The notes under the pieces: generated by a model
The model's database searches: none
Seen by the model: only the letters and a program-made list of their open reading frames with translations
What the model was told of the DNA's origin: nothing
Assembly: GCF_002954665.1 (NCBI RefSeq)
Contig: NZ_MSCM01000002.1
Location: 170,173 to 234,172 of the forward strand
Source of the DNA: Polaribacter glomeratus
GTDB lineage: Bacteria > Bacteroidota > Bacteroidia > Flavobacteriales > Flavobacteriaceae
Length of the DNA: 64,000 nt
Direction: 5' to 3'
Part shown: piece after piece, positions 16,949-24,384 of the stretch
Layout of the letters: every line of letters starts with the position of its first letter
Position numbering within the stretch: position 1 is the first letter of the stretch
Made by a program: the position numbers and the translations under genes

Positions 16949-17955
16949 TATTGCTTTTTGTTTTTAATTTGGTCTGCAAGTAATTTTAGATCTTCTAATT
17001 CTTGCTGGTCTGCTTCTTTTGCTTCTTGGGTTTTACGGAGTTTATCAAAAGCTATATAATGTGCTTTTACTTTTTTTTCCATTACTGTTTTACTAATTTT
17101 TCCAGCTGTTTTAAGTACGGGAAATTCATTAAAAGCAATAAGTTTGTCTAAGTTGCCTTGCCAATAACTCATGGTAAGGTCTTGTTGGTTTTTAACACGT
17201 AATTCTGCTTGTTCTAAAAAGATAACTACCAATCTGTTTAAACTGTCTAACTCATCTGCAGTTAGGTAATTTTTAGCAATGGTAATGTCTTGCTTTCTTA
17301 CCACACTGCCTTTCCAGTTTGTTAAACCCATATTTAGTTTGGTGGCATCTGCACGTGTTACAATCATTTCGGCTGCTGTTTTTTTGGCAACTGCAAATAG
17401 TAGTTTGTTTTGTGCTTCAGCAAAATACATTTGGGTCGCTTTATCTGTAGCATCATAATCGCTACTTAAACTAAAAAGATCGCGCACTTTTTGGTAGAAA
17501 CGTTTTTCCGAGCCACGTATATCTCTAATACGCGCTAGTAATTCATCAAAATAATCTACACGACCATCAGGGTTTTTAAGGCGTTCATCATCCATAATAA
17601 AACCTTTACGCATATAGTTTGCTAGGTTTCTGGTTGCCCATTGCCTGAATTGCACGCCACGTTTGCTACGTACACGATACCCAATAGCAAGTATCATTTC
17701 TAAGGTGTAAAATGTAATATTATATTCTTTGCCATCTACGGCAGTTGTCAAGTATTCCTTGACAACTGAATTAGCGTTTAATTCTTTGTCTGACAGAATG
17801 TTATTTATGTGCAGGCTAATATTTTGTTTTGAGGTGTCAAAAAGTTCCGCTAATTGATTTTGATTCAACCAAACGCTGCCATCTCTTTCAAATAAAGCTA
17901 CAGATACTTTACCATCATCCGCAGTATAAATAATGATATTATTTTGCTCTTCCAT
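16948..17955 (-). CDS. rhuM: RhuM family protein in the R-M operon
   Basis: 335 aa protein of the RhuM ('virulence RhuM') family: N-terminal IIIYTADDGKVSVALFERDGSVWLNQNQLAELF with a KilA-N/BRO-like winged-helix flavour, then YRVRSKRGVQFRQWATRNL (about 92-110), highly typical, and a C-terminal helical region. Such genes very often stand between hsdM and hsdS in type I loci. Their role is not settled; a regulatory or DNA-binding function is suspected. It lies 3 bp after hsdM and shares TAATG with hsdS, so it is made together with them. Confidence 0.88.
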   Translation of the reverse strand: MEEQNNIIIYTADDGKVSVALFERDGSVWLNQNQLAELFDTSKQNISLHINNILSDKELNANSVVKEYLTTAVDGKEYNITFYTLEMILAIGYRVRSKRGVQFRQWATRNLANYMRKGFIMDDERLKNPDGRVDYFDELLARIRDIRGSEKRFYQKVRDLFSLSSDYDATDKATQMYFAEAQNKLLFAVAKKTAAEMIVTRADATKLNMGLTNWKGSVVRKQDITIAKNYLTADELDSLNRLVVIFLEQAELRVKNQQDLTMSYWQGNLDKLIAFNEFPVLKTAGKISKTVMEKKVKAHYIAFDKLRKTQEAKEADQQELEDLKLLADQIKNKKQ

Positions 17956-17958
17956 AGT

Positions 17959-19485
17959 TTATAAACTTAATTCTTTTAAATACTCTTGCATTTTTTGTTG
18001 CACAGCTACTAATTCATTTTCTATTGTAGAAATCTCTGTTTGTACTTGTGTAATGTTAATTTCTGCTTCCTCTTCAAAAGTATCCACATAACGAGGTATG
18101 TTTAGGTTGTATTCGTTTTCTGTTATTTCTGACAATGCAGCAACGTAGCTGTATTTATCTTCCAAAACACCTTGTTTTGTTTTGTTTTCACGAAATTTAG
18201 TATAGGTTTCTACAATATGGTCTAGATGTTTATTAGACATTACATTTTGGTTTTTTCCGCTATCATATTCTTCACTAGCATCTATAAACAAGGTTTCTGT
18301 ACGTTTATCTTTTGCTTTATTAAAAATAAGAATGGCAGCAGGAATACCTGTACCAAAAAATAAATTAGCAGGTAAACCAATAACAGCATCTAATAAATTA
18401 TCTTCTATAACATGTTTTCTTATACGTCCTTCTGCACTTCCTCTAAACAAAACACCATGAGGCACAACAACACCAACCATACCTGTAGTTTCGTAAGCAC
18501 TTTCTATCATGTGGCTAATAAATGCCCAATCTCCTTTGCTTTTTGGAGGTACTCCACGATTAAAACGATTGTATTTATCTTCTTCAGCTTCTTCTTGCCC
18601 CCATTTATCTAATGAAAATGGAGGATTAGCAACCACAGTATCAAACTTCATCAAATTATCACCTTCGGTATGTTTAGGGTTTCGTAAAGTGTCTCCCCAA
18701 CGTATAGAAGCATTATCAAAACCATGTAAAAACATATTCATCATCGCCAAAGCCCAAGTGCTTCCGTTAGCTTCTTGTCCGTATAAAGAAAAATTATTGT
18801 CTTCTACTTGTTGCCCTGCTTTAATCAATAAAGAAGCAGAACCACAAGTAGGATCGTAAATACGTGCACCAGATTTAGACTTTGTTAAACGTGCCAACAA
18901 AGTAGAAACCTCTTTAGGTGTATAAAATTCTCCTGCTTTTTTACCAGCATCACTCGCAAAGTTCGAAATTAAGAACTCATAAGTATCTCCTAAAACATCT
19001 TGACCATCTAAAGACGATGGTTTTACGTCTAGCTTATTAAAATCTGTTAGTAGGTTTTTAAGTCTTGCATTTTTATCTTTTTTATCTCCAAGATTACTGC
19101 TATTAAAACTGATGTTTCTAAAAATTCCTGCTCCATCACTACTAGTTAGTTTTTCTCGATTAGCATCTTCTAAGTCTGCTAAAGCAATGTCTATTAACTC
19201 TCCAATGTTAGGTTCGTTTCTTTTGTCATAAAGAGAATTAAAGTGACTATGTTCTGGCACTGTAAAACGTTCGGAAGCCATAGCTCGTTGTGCGCGTTCT
19301 ATATCTCCTTCATATTTTATAAGATGTGCTTCGTACTTTTCTGTATAGGTGTCTGACACATATTTTAAAAACAACATTACCAAGATATAATCTTTATATT
19401 GACTTGGATCTATAACTCCTCTAAAGGTGTCGCAGGCTTGCCAAATAATTCTATTAATGTCTTCAGATTTAATTTTATTGCTCAT
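17959..19485 (-). CDS. hsdM: Type I DNA methyltransferase M subunit (HsdM)
   Basis: 508 aa N6-adenine methyltransferase subunit that protects host DNA and forms the core of the R-M complex. The N-terminal helical domain (IIWQACDTFRGVIDPSQYKDYILVMLFLKYVSD) precedes the SAM-binding motif YDPTCGSASLLIKAG and the catalytic NPPF (VANPPFSLDKW). The SAM motif reads CGSA where most relatives read CGSG. The length is normal. Its ATG overlaps the stop of the half-length S gene (TAATG), and rhuM follows after 3 bp. Confidence 0.95.
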   Translation of the reverse strand: MSNKIKSEDINRIIWQACDTFRGVIDPSQYKDYILVMLFLKYVSDTYTEKYEAHLIKYEGDIERAQRAMASERFTVPEHSHFNSLYDKRNEPNIGELIDIALADLEDANREKLTSSDGAGIFRNISFNSSNLGDKKDKNARLKNLLTDFNKLDVKPSSLDGQDVLGDTYEFLISNFASDAGKKAGEFYTPKEVSTLLARLTKSKSGARIYDPTCGSASLLIKAGQQVEDNNFSLYGQEANGSTWALAMMNMFLHGFDNASIRWGDTLRNPKHTEGDNLMKFDTVVANPPFSLDKWGQEEAEEDKYNRFNRGVPPKSKGDWAFISHMIESAYETTGMVGVVVPHGVLFRGSAEGRIRKHVIEDNLLDAVIGLPANLFFGTGIPAAILIFNKAKDKRTETLFIDASEEYDSGKNQNVMSNKHLDHIVETYTKFRENKTKQGVLEDKYSYVAALSEITENEYNLNIPRYVDTFEEEAEINITQVQTEISTIENELVAVQQKMQEYLKELSL

Positions 19486-20051
19486 TATGCTTGTATTTTA
19501 TTTTTTAGTAATAATTCTAATTGAATTGTTTTTAATTTATCTAATTGGGTTGTTAATTTTGATTCTTGTTTTTTAAGTTGATCTATGGCTACAATGTTTT
19601 TTTGAATACTTAATGAAGGTATTTTTACGTCTAAGTCACCAAGTATGGTTCTGTTTATAGCAGGTAAAGCTGTACCACGACTATAACCTCGTAATTCATT
19701 TTGAGTGCTCTCTAAATTGATATACCATGCAATATACTGAGGAAGTACTGAGTTAATTGTATTTCGCAACACCATAAAAATAGATGAAGCAACCATAGGT
19801 TTTGAATCATCTAAAATAGAATGAGCAACAAAACCATTATATCCTTTTGCTAAAACAACTACATCATCTTTATTTAAAAAATGTTTTTCTAATTTAGGTG
19901 AAGGCATTAAACTAGGCTCAATAAGTCGATCAAGTGTATTAGCACCTACAAAATCACTGGCACCTAAATAGTAAATAGTACCTTGTGGGTTTCTGCGTTC
20001 ATTTATACCAGAAGATATAGAAGTAATTTCCCTTATTTTCATTTTATACAT
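19485..20051 (-). CDS. Half-length type I S-subunit-like protein
   Basis: 188 aa with a single target-recognition domain plus one helical spacer. It starts MKIREITSISSGINERRNP, has RGYSRGTALPAINRTILGDLDVKIPSL, the usual end of a target domain (residues about 121-147), then QKNIVAIDQLKKQESKLTTQLDKL as a coiled coil. Half-S proteins can dimerise to form a full specificity subunit. It is the first gene of the cargo operon and overlaps hsdM by one base. Two starts are possible (20051 or 20042); both fit the promoter at 20065-20091. A full-length HsdS is also present downstream. Confidence 0.85.
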   Translation of the reverse strand: MYKMKIREITSISSGINERRNPQGTIYYLGASDFVGANTLDRLIEPSLMPSPKLEKHFLNKDDVVVLAKGYNGFVAHSILDDSKPMVASSIFMVLRNTINSVLPQYIAWYINLESTQNELRGYSRGTALPAINRTILGDLDVKIPSLSIQKNIVAIDQLKKQESKLTTQLDKLKTIQLELLLKNKIQA

Positions 20052-20064
20052 TGTTATTCGCGTA

Positions 20065-20091
20065 CAAAGGTAAGTTGATTTATATTATCAA
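20065..20091 (-). promoter_or_regulatory. Cargo-operon promoter with overlapping TTGAT/ATCAA inverted repeat
   Basis: On the minus strand TACCTTTG (20065-20072) matches the -7 box, with TTG (20089-20091) 16 bp upstream, slightly closer than usual. The expected transcript start, near 20061, leaves a leader of only 10-19 bases. TTGAT and ATCAA (20075-20091) form an inverted repeat with a 7-bp spacer across the promoter, so a dimeric repressor bound here could switch off the whole R-M/Pycsar operon. Confidence 0.5.
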
Positions 20092-20408
20092 TCTAATTAT
20101 TTTTTAATTTATTTTATTGTTATTTATGTACAATAAATAAGTGTAACTTATAAAAACAACCAGAAAACCTTTAAATAATTGAAAAAATAATTAAAAATAA
20201 AATCTACACAGGGAGCAAATCGCATCAAAAAAAAAAACATAAGAAGTACAAATCCAAGTAATGCGAAGAAAATATTAACAACGAATAAGAACCGTAGCTT
20301 TTCAAAAAATCAAAAACAGCCTAAACTGTTAAAAAGAATAGAAATATTAAAAAATCACACCCCTTTTTAAGTTTTACAGGAAAATATAAAATTAAAAAAA
20401 AGACATAT
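20092..20408. other. Non-coding right-end region of the element
   Basis: AT-rich stretch between the cargo promoter and the right terminal repeat with no convincing gene. It contains a perfect inverted repeat of 8-bp arms (TTATTTAT, 20120-20127, and ATAAATAA, 20133-20140) with a 5-bp spacer. Lacking coding content and lying next to attR, it may hold integrase or accessory-protein binding sites. Confidence 0.4.
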
Positions 20409-20436
20409 TACCGACACAAATACCGACACAAAAAAA
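20409..20436 (+). repeat. 28-bp terminal direct repeat, right copy
   Basis: Identical over 28 bases to 4574-4601: two TACCGACACAAA units and an A run. It is 49 bp inside the right core. The direct orientation at both ends fits integrase arm sites rather than transposon inverted repeats. Confidence 0.7.
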
Positions 20437-20450
20437 ACATATAAAATGCA

Positions 20451-20482
20451 AAAACCTCGTAATCAAATGATTACGAGGTTTT
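20451..20482 (-). terminator. Element-borne terminator behind tRNA-Gln
   Basis: A perfect 15-bp stem: AAAACCTCGTAATCA (20451-20465) and TGATTACGAGGTTTT (20468-20482) with a 2-base loop. On the minus strand it starts 4 bases after the tRNA 3' end and is followed by a T run. It lies on the element side of the core, so the element restores termination for the tRNA it interrupts. Confidence 0.75.
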
Positions 20483-20485
20483 AAA

Positions 20486-20502
20486 GTTGGCCTACAAGGA
20501 CT
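20486..20502 (+). repeat. attR: 17-bp core within tRNA-Gln
   Basis: GTTGGCCTACAAGGACT, identical to 4445-4461. It covers the 3' end of tRNA-Gln (acceptor 3' strand and start of the T arm). It is the recombination core that keeps the tRNA whole on this side. Confidence 0.85.
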
Positions 20503-20558
20503 CGAACCTTGAATGTCGGTACCAAAAACCGGTGTGTTACCAATTACACCATAAGCCA
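20487..20558 (-). tRNA. tRNA-Gln (anticodon TTG)
   Basis: 72-nt tRNA on the minus strand without an encoded CCA. The acceptor stem pairs TGGCTTA with TAGGCCA (one G-T pair), and the discriminator is A. The D arm is GTGT-AATTGGTA-ACAC. The anticodon loop TTTTGGT gives anticodon TTG (Gln, CAA codons). The T arm is CAAGG-TTCGAGT-CCTTG. The outer pair of the anticodon stem is a C-A mismatch. The gene is the integration target of the element to its left and remains complete. Confidence 0.93.
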
Positions 20559-20575
20559 ATGCTTTTATGCGGGTG

Positions 20576-20606
20576 CAAATTTAACCCAATCTTTTAATTT
20601 CACAAA
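20576..20606 (-). promoter_or_regulatory. tRNA-Gln promoter
   Basis: On the minus strand TTTG (20603-20606), 19 bp, then TAAATTTG (20576-20583): a full match to the Bacteroidota consensus. The predicted start is about 14 bases before the tRNA 5' end. Confidence 0.65.
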
Positions 20607-20729
20607 CTTTTTTTTATAAATTTTTAGTTTAACATTTTTTTATGAGCTTCCTTATTGTCAGAAAAGGTCTCAGAACTCACTTTTAATCATATTTATTAGT
20701 AAATTCGCCCACAGATTATTAAGTGACTT

Positions 20730-23700
20730 ATGACATCAGAAAAATTTAAAAAATGGAACATCATCTTAGGGTGGGCTGCATTTGCAATAGCTTTAATTAC
20801 CTACACACTAACTTTAGAACCAACTGTGAGTGCTTGGGATTGTGGAGAATACATATCAACTTCTGTAAAATTAGAGGTTGGTCATCCACCGGGAGCACCT
20901 CTTTTTCAAATGTTAGGTGCCTTTTTTGCAATGTTTACTTCGGATGTTTCTGAAATTGCTAAAATGGTAAACTTTATGTCTGCTTTAGCGAGCGCATTTA
21001 CCATTTTATTTATGTTTTGGACAATTACCAATCTAGCCAAAAAAATGGCTTTAAAAACAGGCGAAATTACAGACGGAAAATATATTGCAATTCTTGGAAG
21101 TAGTTTAGTAGGTTCTTTAGCATACACCTTTTCTGACAGTTTCTGGTTTAGTGCTGTTGAAGGTGAAGTATATGCAATGTCGTCGTTTTTAATGGCGTTA
21201 TTATTCTGGTTAGGATTAAAATGGGAAAGTGAATTGCATCAACCAAGAGGAAATAAATGGTTAATTATTATCAGTTTTGTGGTTGGTTTATCATTTGGTG
21301 TTCACATACTTTCTTTGTTAGTGATTCCTGCAATTGTGCTCTTATATTTCTTTAAAACCTATAAAAAAATCAACTTAAAAACAACGGCAATTGCTACGGT
21401 AATTTCGGTGGTTGTTTTAATGTTTGTTTTTAAATTTTTATTCCCTTTTACATTAAAATTCTTTAGTGCATCAGAATTATTTTTTATTAATTCTATTGGC
21501 TTGCCTTATAATTCAGGTTCTATTATTGCTGCAATTATTTTAATTGCTTTGTTTTATTTTGGATTGAACTACACAAGAAAAACAAAAAAAATCACGGCAA
21601 ACACCTTAATACTTTCTGTATTATTTATTATGATTGGTTTTTCTTCTTGGATGATGTTGCCAATTAGAGCGAACGCAAATACAACGATTAACGAAAATAA
21701 TCCTTCTAGTGCGCGAGAGTTATTGGCGTATTATGAGCGTGAACAATATGGCGATGCCAATGTTTTTTACGACACGTATTACTCTAATTCTTACAGCAGA
21801 GAGCAAGATGCAAAAAACCCTACAAAAGACGATAAGCCAAAGTATGAGCAAAAAGATGGTAAATATGTTATTGTAAATGTCTACAAAGACGTTTTACCAA
21901 ACTGGTCTGACAAACACAAGGGTTTTATACCAAGAATGGTAAATCCTGCTTCCGAAAAAATGTACAAAGCCATTGCTGGTATTCCAGAAAAAAGTAATCG
22001 CAGACCAACCTTTGCAGAGAACTTAAAATTTATGGCTAGCTATCAATTTGGCTATATGTATGGGCGTTATTTTATGTGGAATTTTGTTGGGCGTCAAAAT
22101 GATATCCAAGGAAATTTAGATATTTTTAATGGAAATTGGCTTAGCGGAATTGATGTTATTGATGAAGTGCGATTAGGCTCTCAACAGCAACTTCCACCGG
22201 ATGTTTTAGAAAATAAAGGACGTAACAAATATTATTTTTTACCTTTAATTTTAGGAATCATAGGTTTATTGTATCAGATTAAATGGGATAAAGAAAACTT
22301 TTTCACCTTGTTTATCTTCTTCATTTTTACAGGTTTTGCAATTATATTTTATACAAATCCGAAGCCTTTTGAACCCAGAGAACGTGATTATGCAATTGTA
22401 GGAAGTTTCTACATATTTGCCATTTGGATTGGTTTTGGAGTACTTGCTTTGTACGAATATTTAAAAAAATTAGGTCCTAAAAAACCAATAGCAATAGCAG
22501 TTACTTTAGTTTCAATACTAGCGGTGCCTTCTTTAATGGCTTTCGAAAACTGGGACGATCACGATCGCTCAAATAGATACACCACGCGTTTAAATGCACA
22601 AGCGTATTTAGAAAGTTGCGATCCAAACGCAATTATGTTTACAATTGGCGATAATGATACATTTCCGCTTTGGTATATGCAAGAAGTAGAAGGTATTAGA
22701 ACAGATATAAAACTAGTAAACACAAGCCTTTTTCAAACAGATTGGTACATTGATCAAATGAAACGTGCTTCTTATAAGTCTGCTCCTATTCCGTCTCAAT
22801 TAACGCACGATGAATACAAATACGGAACGTTGGATGTTGCCTATTACTTTGCAGAATTATTTCCTCAATTAAAAGATTCTGTGCTAGATTTAGACAGCTA
22901 CATGAAATGGATTCGAAGCGATAGCAAAAGAACTTTTTATGATTTAGATGATGATGGTAATCCAGAAAAAATATTGCCAACGAATAAAATTAGAATTCCG
23001 GTTAACAAAGAAAATGTTTTAAAATATGGCATTGTTGCTCAAAAAGATGCAGATAAAATTGTGCCTTATATAGACATAACTGTGGATAGAGCTTTAGCTA
23101 AAAACACCATTTTAATGTTAGATATTTTAAATAATTTTAATTGGGAACGTCCTATTTATTTTACGGGTGGCTCTAATACCGATAGCGAATATCTTTGGCT
23201 AAAAGATTATTTACAATTAGACGGAGTTGCTTTTAAATTTGTGCCGATAAAAACACCAACTAAAATTGTTAATGAAAACGGACAGTTAATAAGAGAACTA
23301 AGTTTGTTTGATATTGGTAGAATCGATCCTGAGAAAATGTACAAAAATGTGCAAAAATGGGATTGGAGAAACATTAACGATGGTAAAATTTATTTGGATG
23401 AACAAACCAAAAGAAATGCCATCTCTTTAAGAAATAGTTTAATGCGATTATCGGCTGCATTTGCTATTGAAGGAGATACTTTAAAAGCAATTGAAGTGTT
23501 AGATTTATCATTAGATAAATTAGCAATCAAAGATTTTGATCATTACAGTTTGTCTATGGAATACCCAGAAATGTATTACAAATTAGGCGAACCACAAAAA
23601 GCGAGAGCCGCTGCTAAGACTTTAATTAAACTATTTAAAGACAAGTTAATTTGGCACAGTACTTTTACTAAGGATGAGTTTGATATGGTTTTTGATGAGT

Positions 23701-23852
23701 TTGATATGACTTTTAGATATTTATACAGAGGTGTAATCGACCAAGTTGTAGAACATGATAAGGATGAAAAGTTTGTAATGGAAATTCAAAACGAATTCAA
23801 TCAAACGCTACAATTGTTTGATCATATTATTCCGGATGAGAAAGCAAACTAA
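20730..23852 (+). CDS. DUF2723 integral membrane protein (O-mannosyltransferase-like)
   Basis: 1040 aa protein. The N-terminal half is a multi-pass membrane domain of the DUF2723/TMEM260 type: EPTVSAWDCGEYISTSVKLEVGHPPGAPL (about residues 29-57) is the family hallmark, with the acidic Asp/Glu of a GT-C-like glycosyltransferase active site. A large extracytoplasmic C-terminal half follows (from about 590), including MFTIGDNDTFPLWYMQEVEGIRTD. Related proteins transfer mannose to Ser/Thr residues, and Bacteroidota are known for O-glycosylating exported proteins. The specific reaction here is inferred. It is a single gene that ends at a bidirectional terminator. Confidence 0.85.
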   Translation: MTSEKFKKWNIILGWAAFAIALITYTLTLEPTVSAWDCGEYISTSVKLEVGHPPGAPLFQMLGAFFAMFTSDVSEIAKMVNFMSALASAFTILFMFWTITNLAKKMALKTGEITDGKYIAILGSSLVGSLAYTFSDSFWFSAVEGEVYAMSSFLMALLFWLGLKWESELHQPRGNKWLIIISFVVGLSFGVHILSLLVIPAIVLLYFFKTYKKINLKTTAIATVISVVVLMFVFKFLFPFTLKFFSASELFFINSIGLPYNSGSIIAAIILIALFYFGLNYTRKTKKITANTLILSVLFIMIGFSSWMMLPIRANANTTINENNPSSARELLAYYEREQYGDANVFYDTYYSNSYSREQDAKNPTKDDKPKYEQKDGKYVIVNVYKDVLPNWSDKHKGFIPRMVNPASEKMYKAIAGIPEKSNRRPTFAENLKFMASYQFGYMYGRYFMWNFVGRQNDIQGNLDIFNGNWLSGIDVIDEVRLGSQQQLPPDVLENKGRNKYYFLPLILGIIGLLYQIKWDKENFFTLFIFFIFTGFAIIFYTNPKPFEPRERDYAIVGSFYIFAIWIGFGVLALYEYLKKLGPKKPIAIAVTLVSILAVPSLMAFENWDDHDRSNRYTTRLNAQAYLESCDPNAIMFTIGDNDTFPLWYMQEVEGIRTDIKLVNTSLFQTDWYIDQMKRASYKSAPIPSQLTHDEYKYGTLDVAYYFAELFPQLKDSVLDLDSYMKWIRSDSKRTFYDLDDDGNPEKILPTNKIRIPVNKENVLKYGIVAQKDADKIVPYIDITVDRALAKNTILMLDILNNFNWERPIYFTGGSNTDSEYLWLKDYLQLDGVAFKFVPIKTPTKIVNENGQLIRELSLFDIGRIDPEKMYKNVQKWDWRNINDGKIYLDEQTKRNAISLRNSLMRLSAAFAIEGDTLKAIEVLDLSLDKLAIKDFDHYSLSMEYPEMYYKLGEPQKARAAAKTLIKLFKDKLIWHSTFTKDEFDMVFDEFDMTFRYLYRGVIDQVVEHDKDEKFVMEIQNEFNQTLQLFDHIIPDEKAN

Positions 23853-23933
23853 AACTTATTTTATAATTTAATATCGCGGCACATAACCTTAAAACTTGTA
23901 TCACAATATTTTAAATTAAAGTAGTATAAATAT

Positions 23934-23982
23934 AAAAACAGACATCCAAGTTCATTTAGAAACTTTGATGTCTGTTTTTTTT
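23934..23982. terminator. Bidirectional terminator between DUF2723 gene and thioredoxin-like gene
   Basis: The 13-bp arms AAAAACAGACATC (23934-23946) and GATGTCTGTTTTT (23967-23979) pair, with A and T runs on both sides. It serves the + strand gene ending at 23852 and the - strand gene ending at 24004. Confidence 0.75.
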
Positions 23983-24003
23983 AAATTTTTAAGGCTTAGA
24001 ATA

Positions 24004-24297
24004 CTAAAGGTATTGCTGTACCAAACCAATTAAAGTATTTGCATCTTGAAATCCTGTTTGGCGCCATTTCATTTCGCCATTTTTATAAATCATAAAAGTA
24101 GGATTTCCTTTAACTCGCAAAGCATCAGCTAAAGTCTCATTTTTTTTGATATCAATCTTTATAACTTTAGCTCTATCACCTAAGGCTGCAGCAACATCTC
24201 TTAAAATATCTACACTATTTTCAACCTCACTCCAATCCGCATAAAAATCGATTAAAACAGGCTTATCAACACTAATTAATTCTCCAAATTTTGTCAT
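24004..24297 (-). CDS. Thioredoxin-fold protein lacking catalytic cysteines
   Basis: 97 aa protein with a full thioredoxin fold: beta strand PVLIDFYADW, VIKIDIKKNETLADALRVKGNPTFMIYKNGE with the cis-proline position, and a C-terminal helix. Where thioredoxins have WCGPC it has W22-S-E-V-E, and the whole protein has no cysteine. It therefore cannot do thiol-disulfide exchange; a chaperone, adaptor or binding role is more likely. The rest of the fold is well conserved, which argues against a pseudogene. It stands alone between two terminated genes. Confidence 0.85.
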   Translation of the reverse strand: MTKFGELISVDKPVLIDFYADWSEVENSVDILRDVAAALGDRAKVIKIDIKKNETLADALRVKGNPTFMIYKNGEMKWRQTGFQDANTLIGLVQQYL

Positions 24298-24384
24298 AAC
24301 AGTATGTTTTTAAGGAACTAAAAACTTATAAATTTACAATTGTACTATTACAAATATAACAATTCTTACTAAATATACTGGTTA

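Larger units (their letters stand above)
4445..20502. mobile_element. 16-kb integrative element in tRNA-Gln carrying type I R-M and Pycsar-like defence
   Basis: GTTGGCCTACAAGGACT occurs at 4445-4461 and 20486-20502 in the same orientation. The right copy is the 3' end of an intact tRNA-Gln gene; the left copy is a stray fragment. A tyrosine integrase lies 178 bp inside the left repeat. Between the repeats are a + strand integration/replication module (4640-10211) and a - strand cargo operon (10253-20051), converging at about 10.2 kb. No relaxase, coupling protein, conjugation or phage structural gene is visible, so the element is best called an integrative island or satellite-like element that moves with outside help. 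Its length with one core copy is 16,041 bp. Confidence 0.88.

Noticed and set aside
16948..19485. A phase-variable (shufflon-like) S-gene system with inverted repeats.
   Set aside because: The half-S and full S genes show no shared long identical stretches or inverted repeats, and no invertase gene is in the operon.
20092..20408. Possible small gene or CRISPR-like repeats at the right end of the element.
   Set aside because: No spaced identical repeats and no plausible start-to-stop frame; only AT-rich sequence with one short inverted repeat.
4445..20502. Prophage.
   Set aside because: No capsid, portal, terminase, tail or lysis gene is visible; the content is integrase, replication and defence only.
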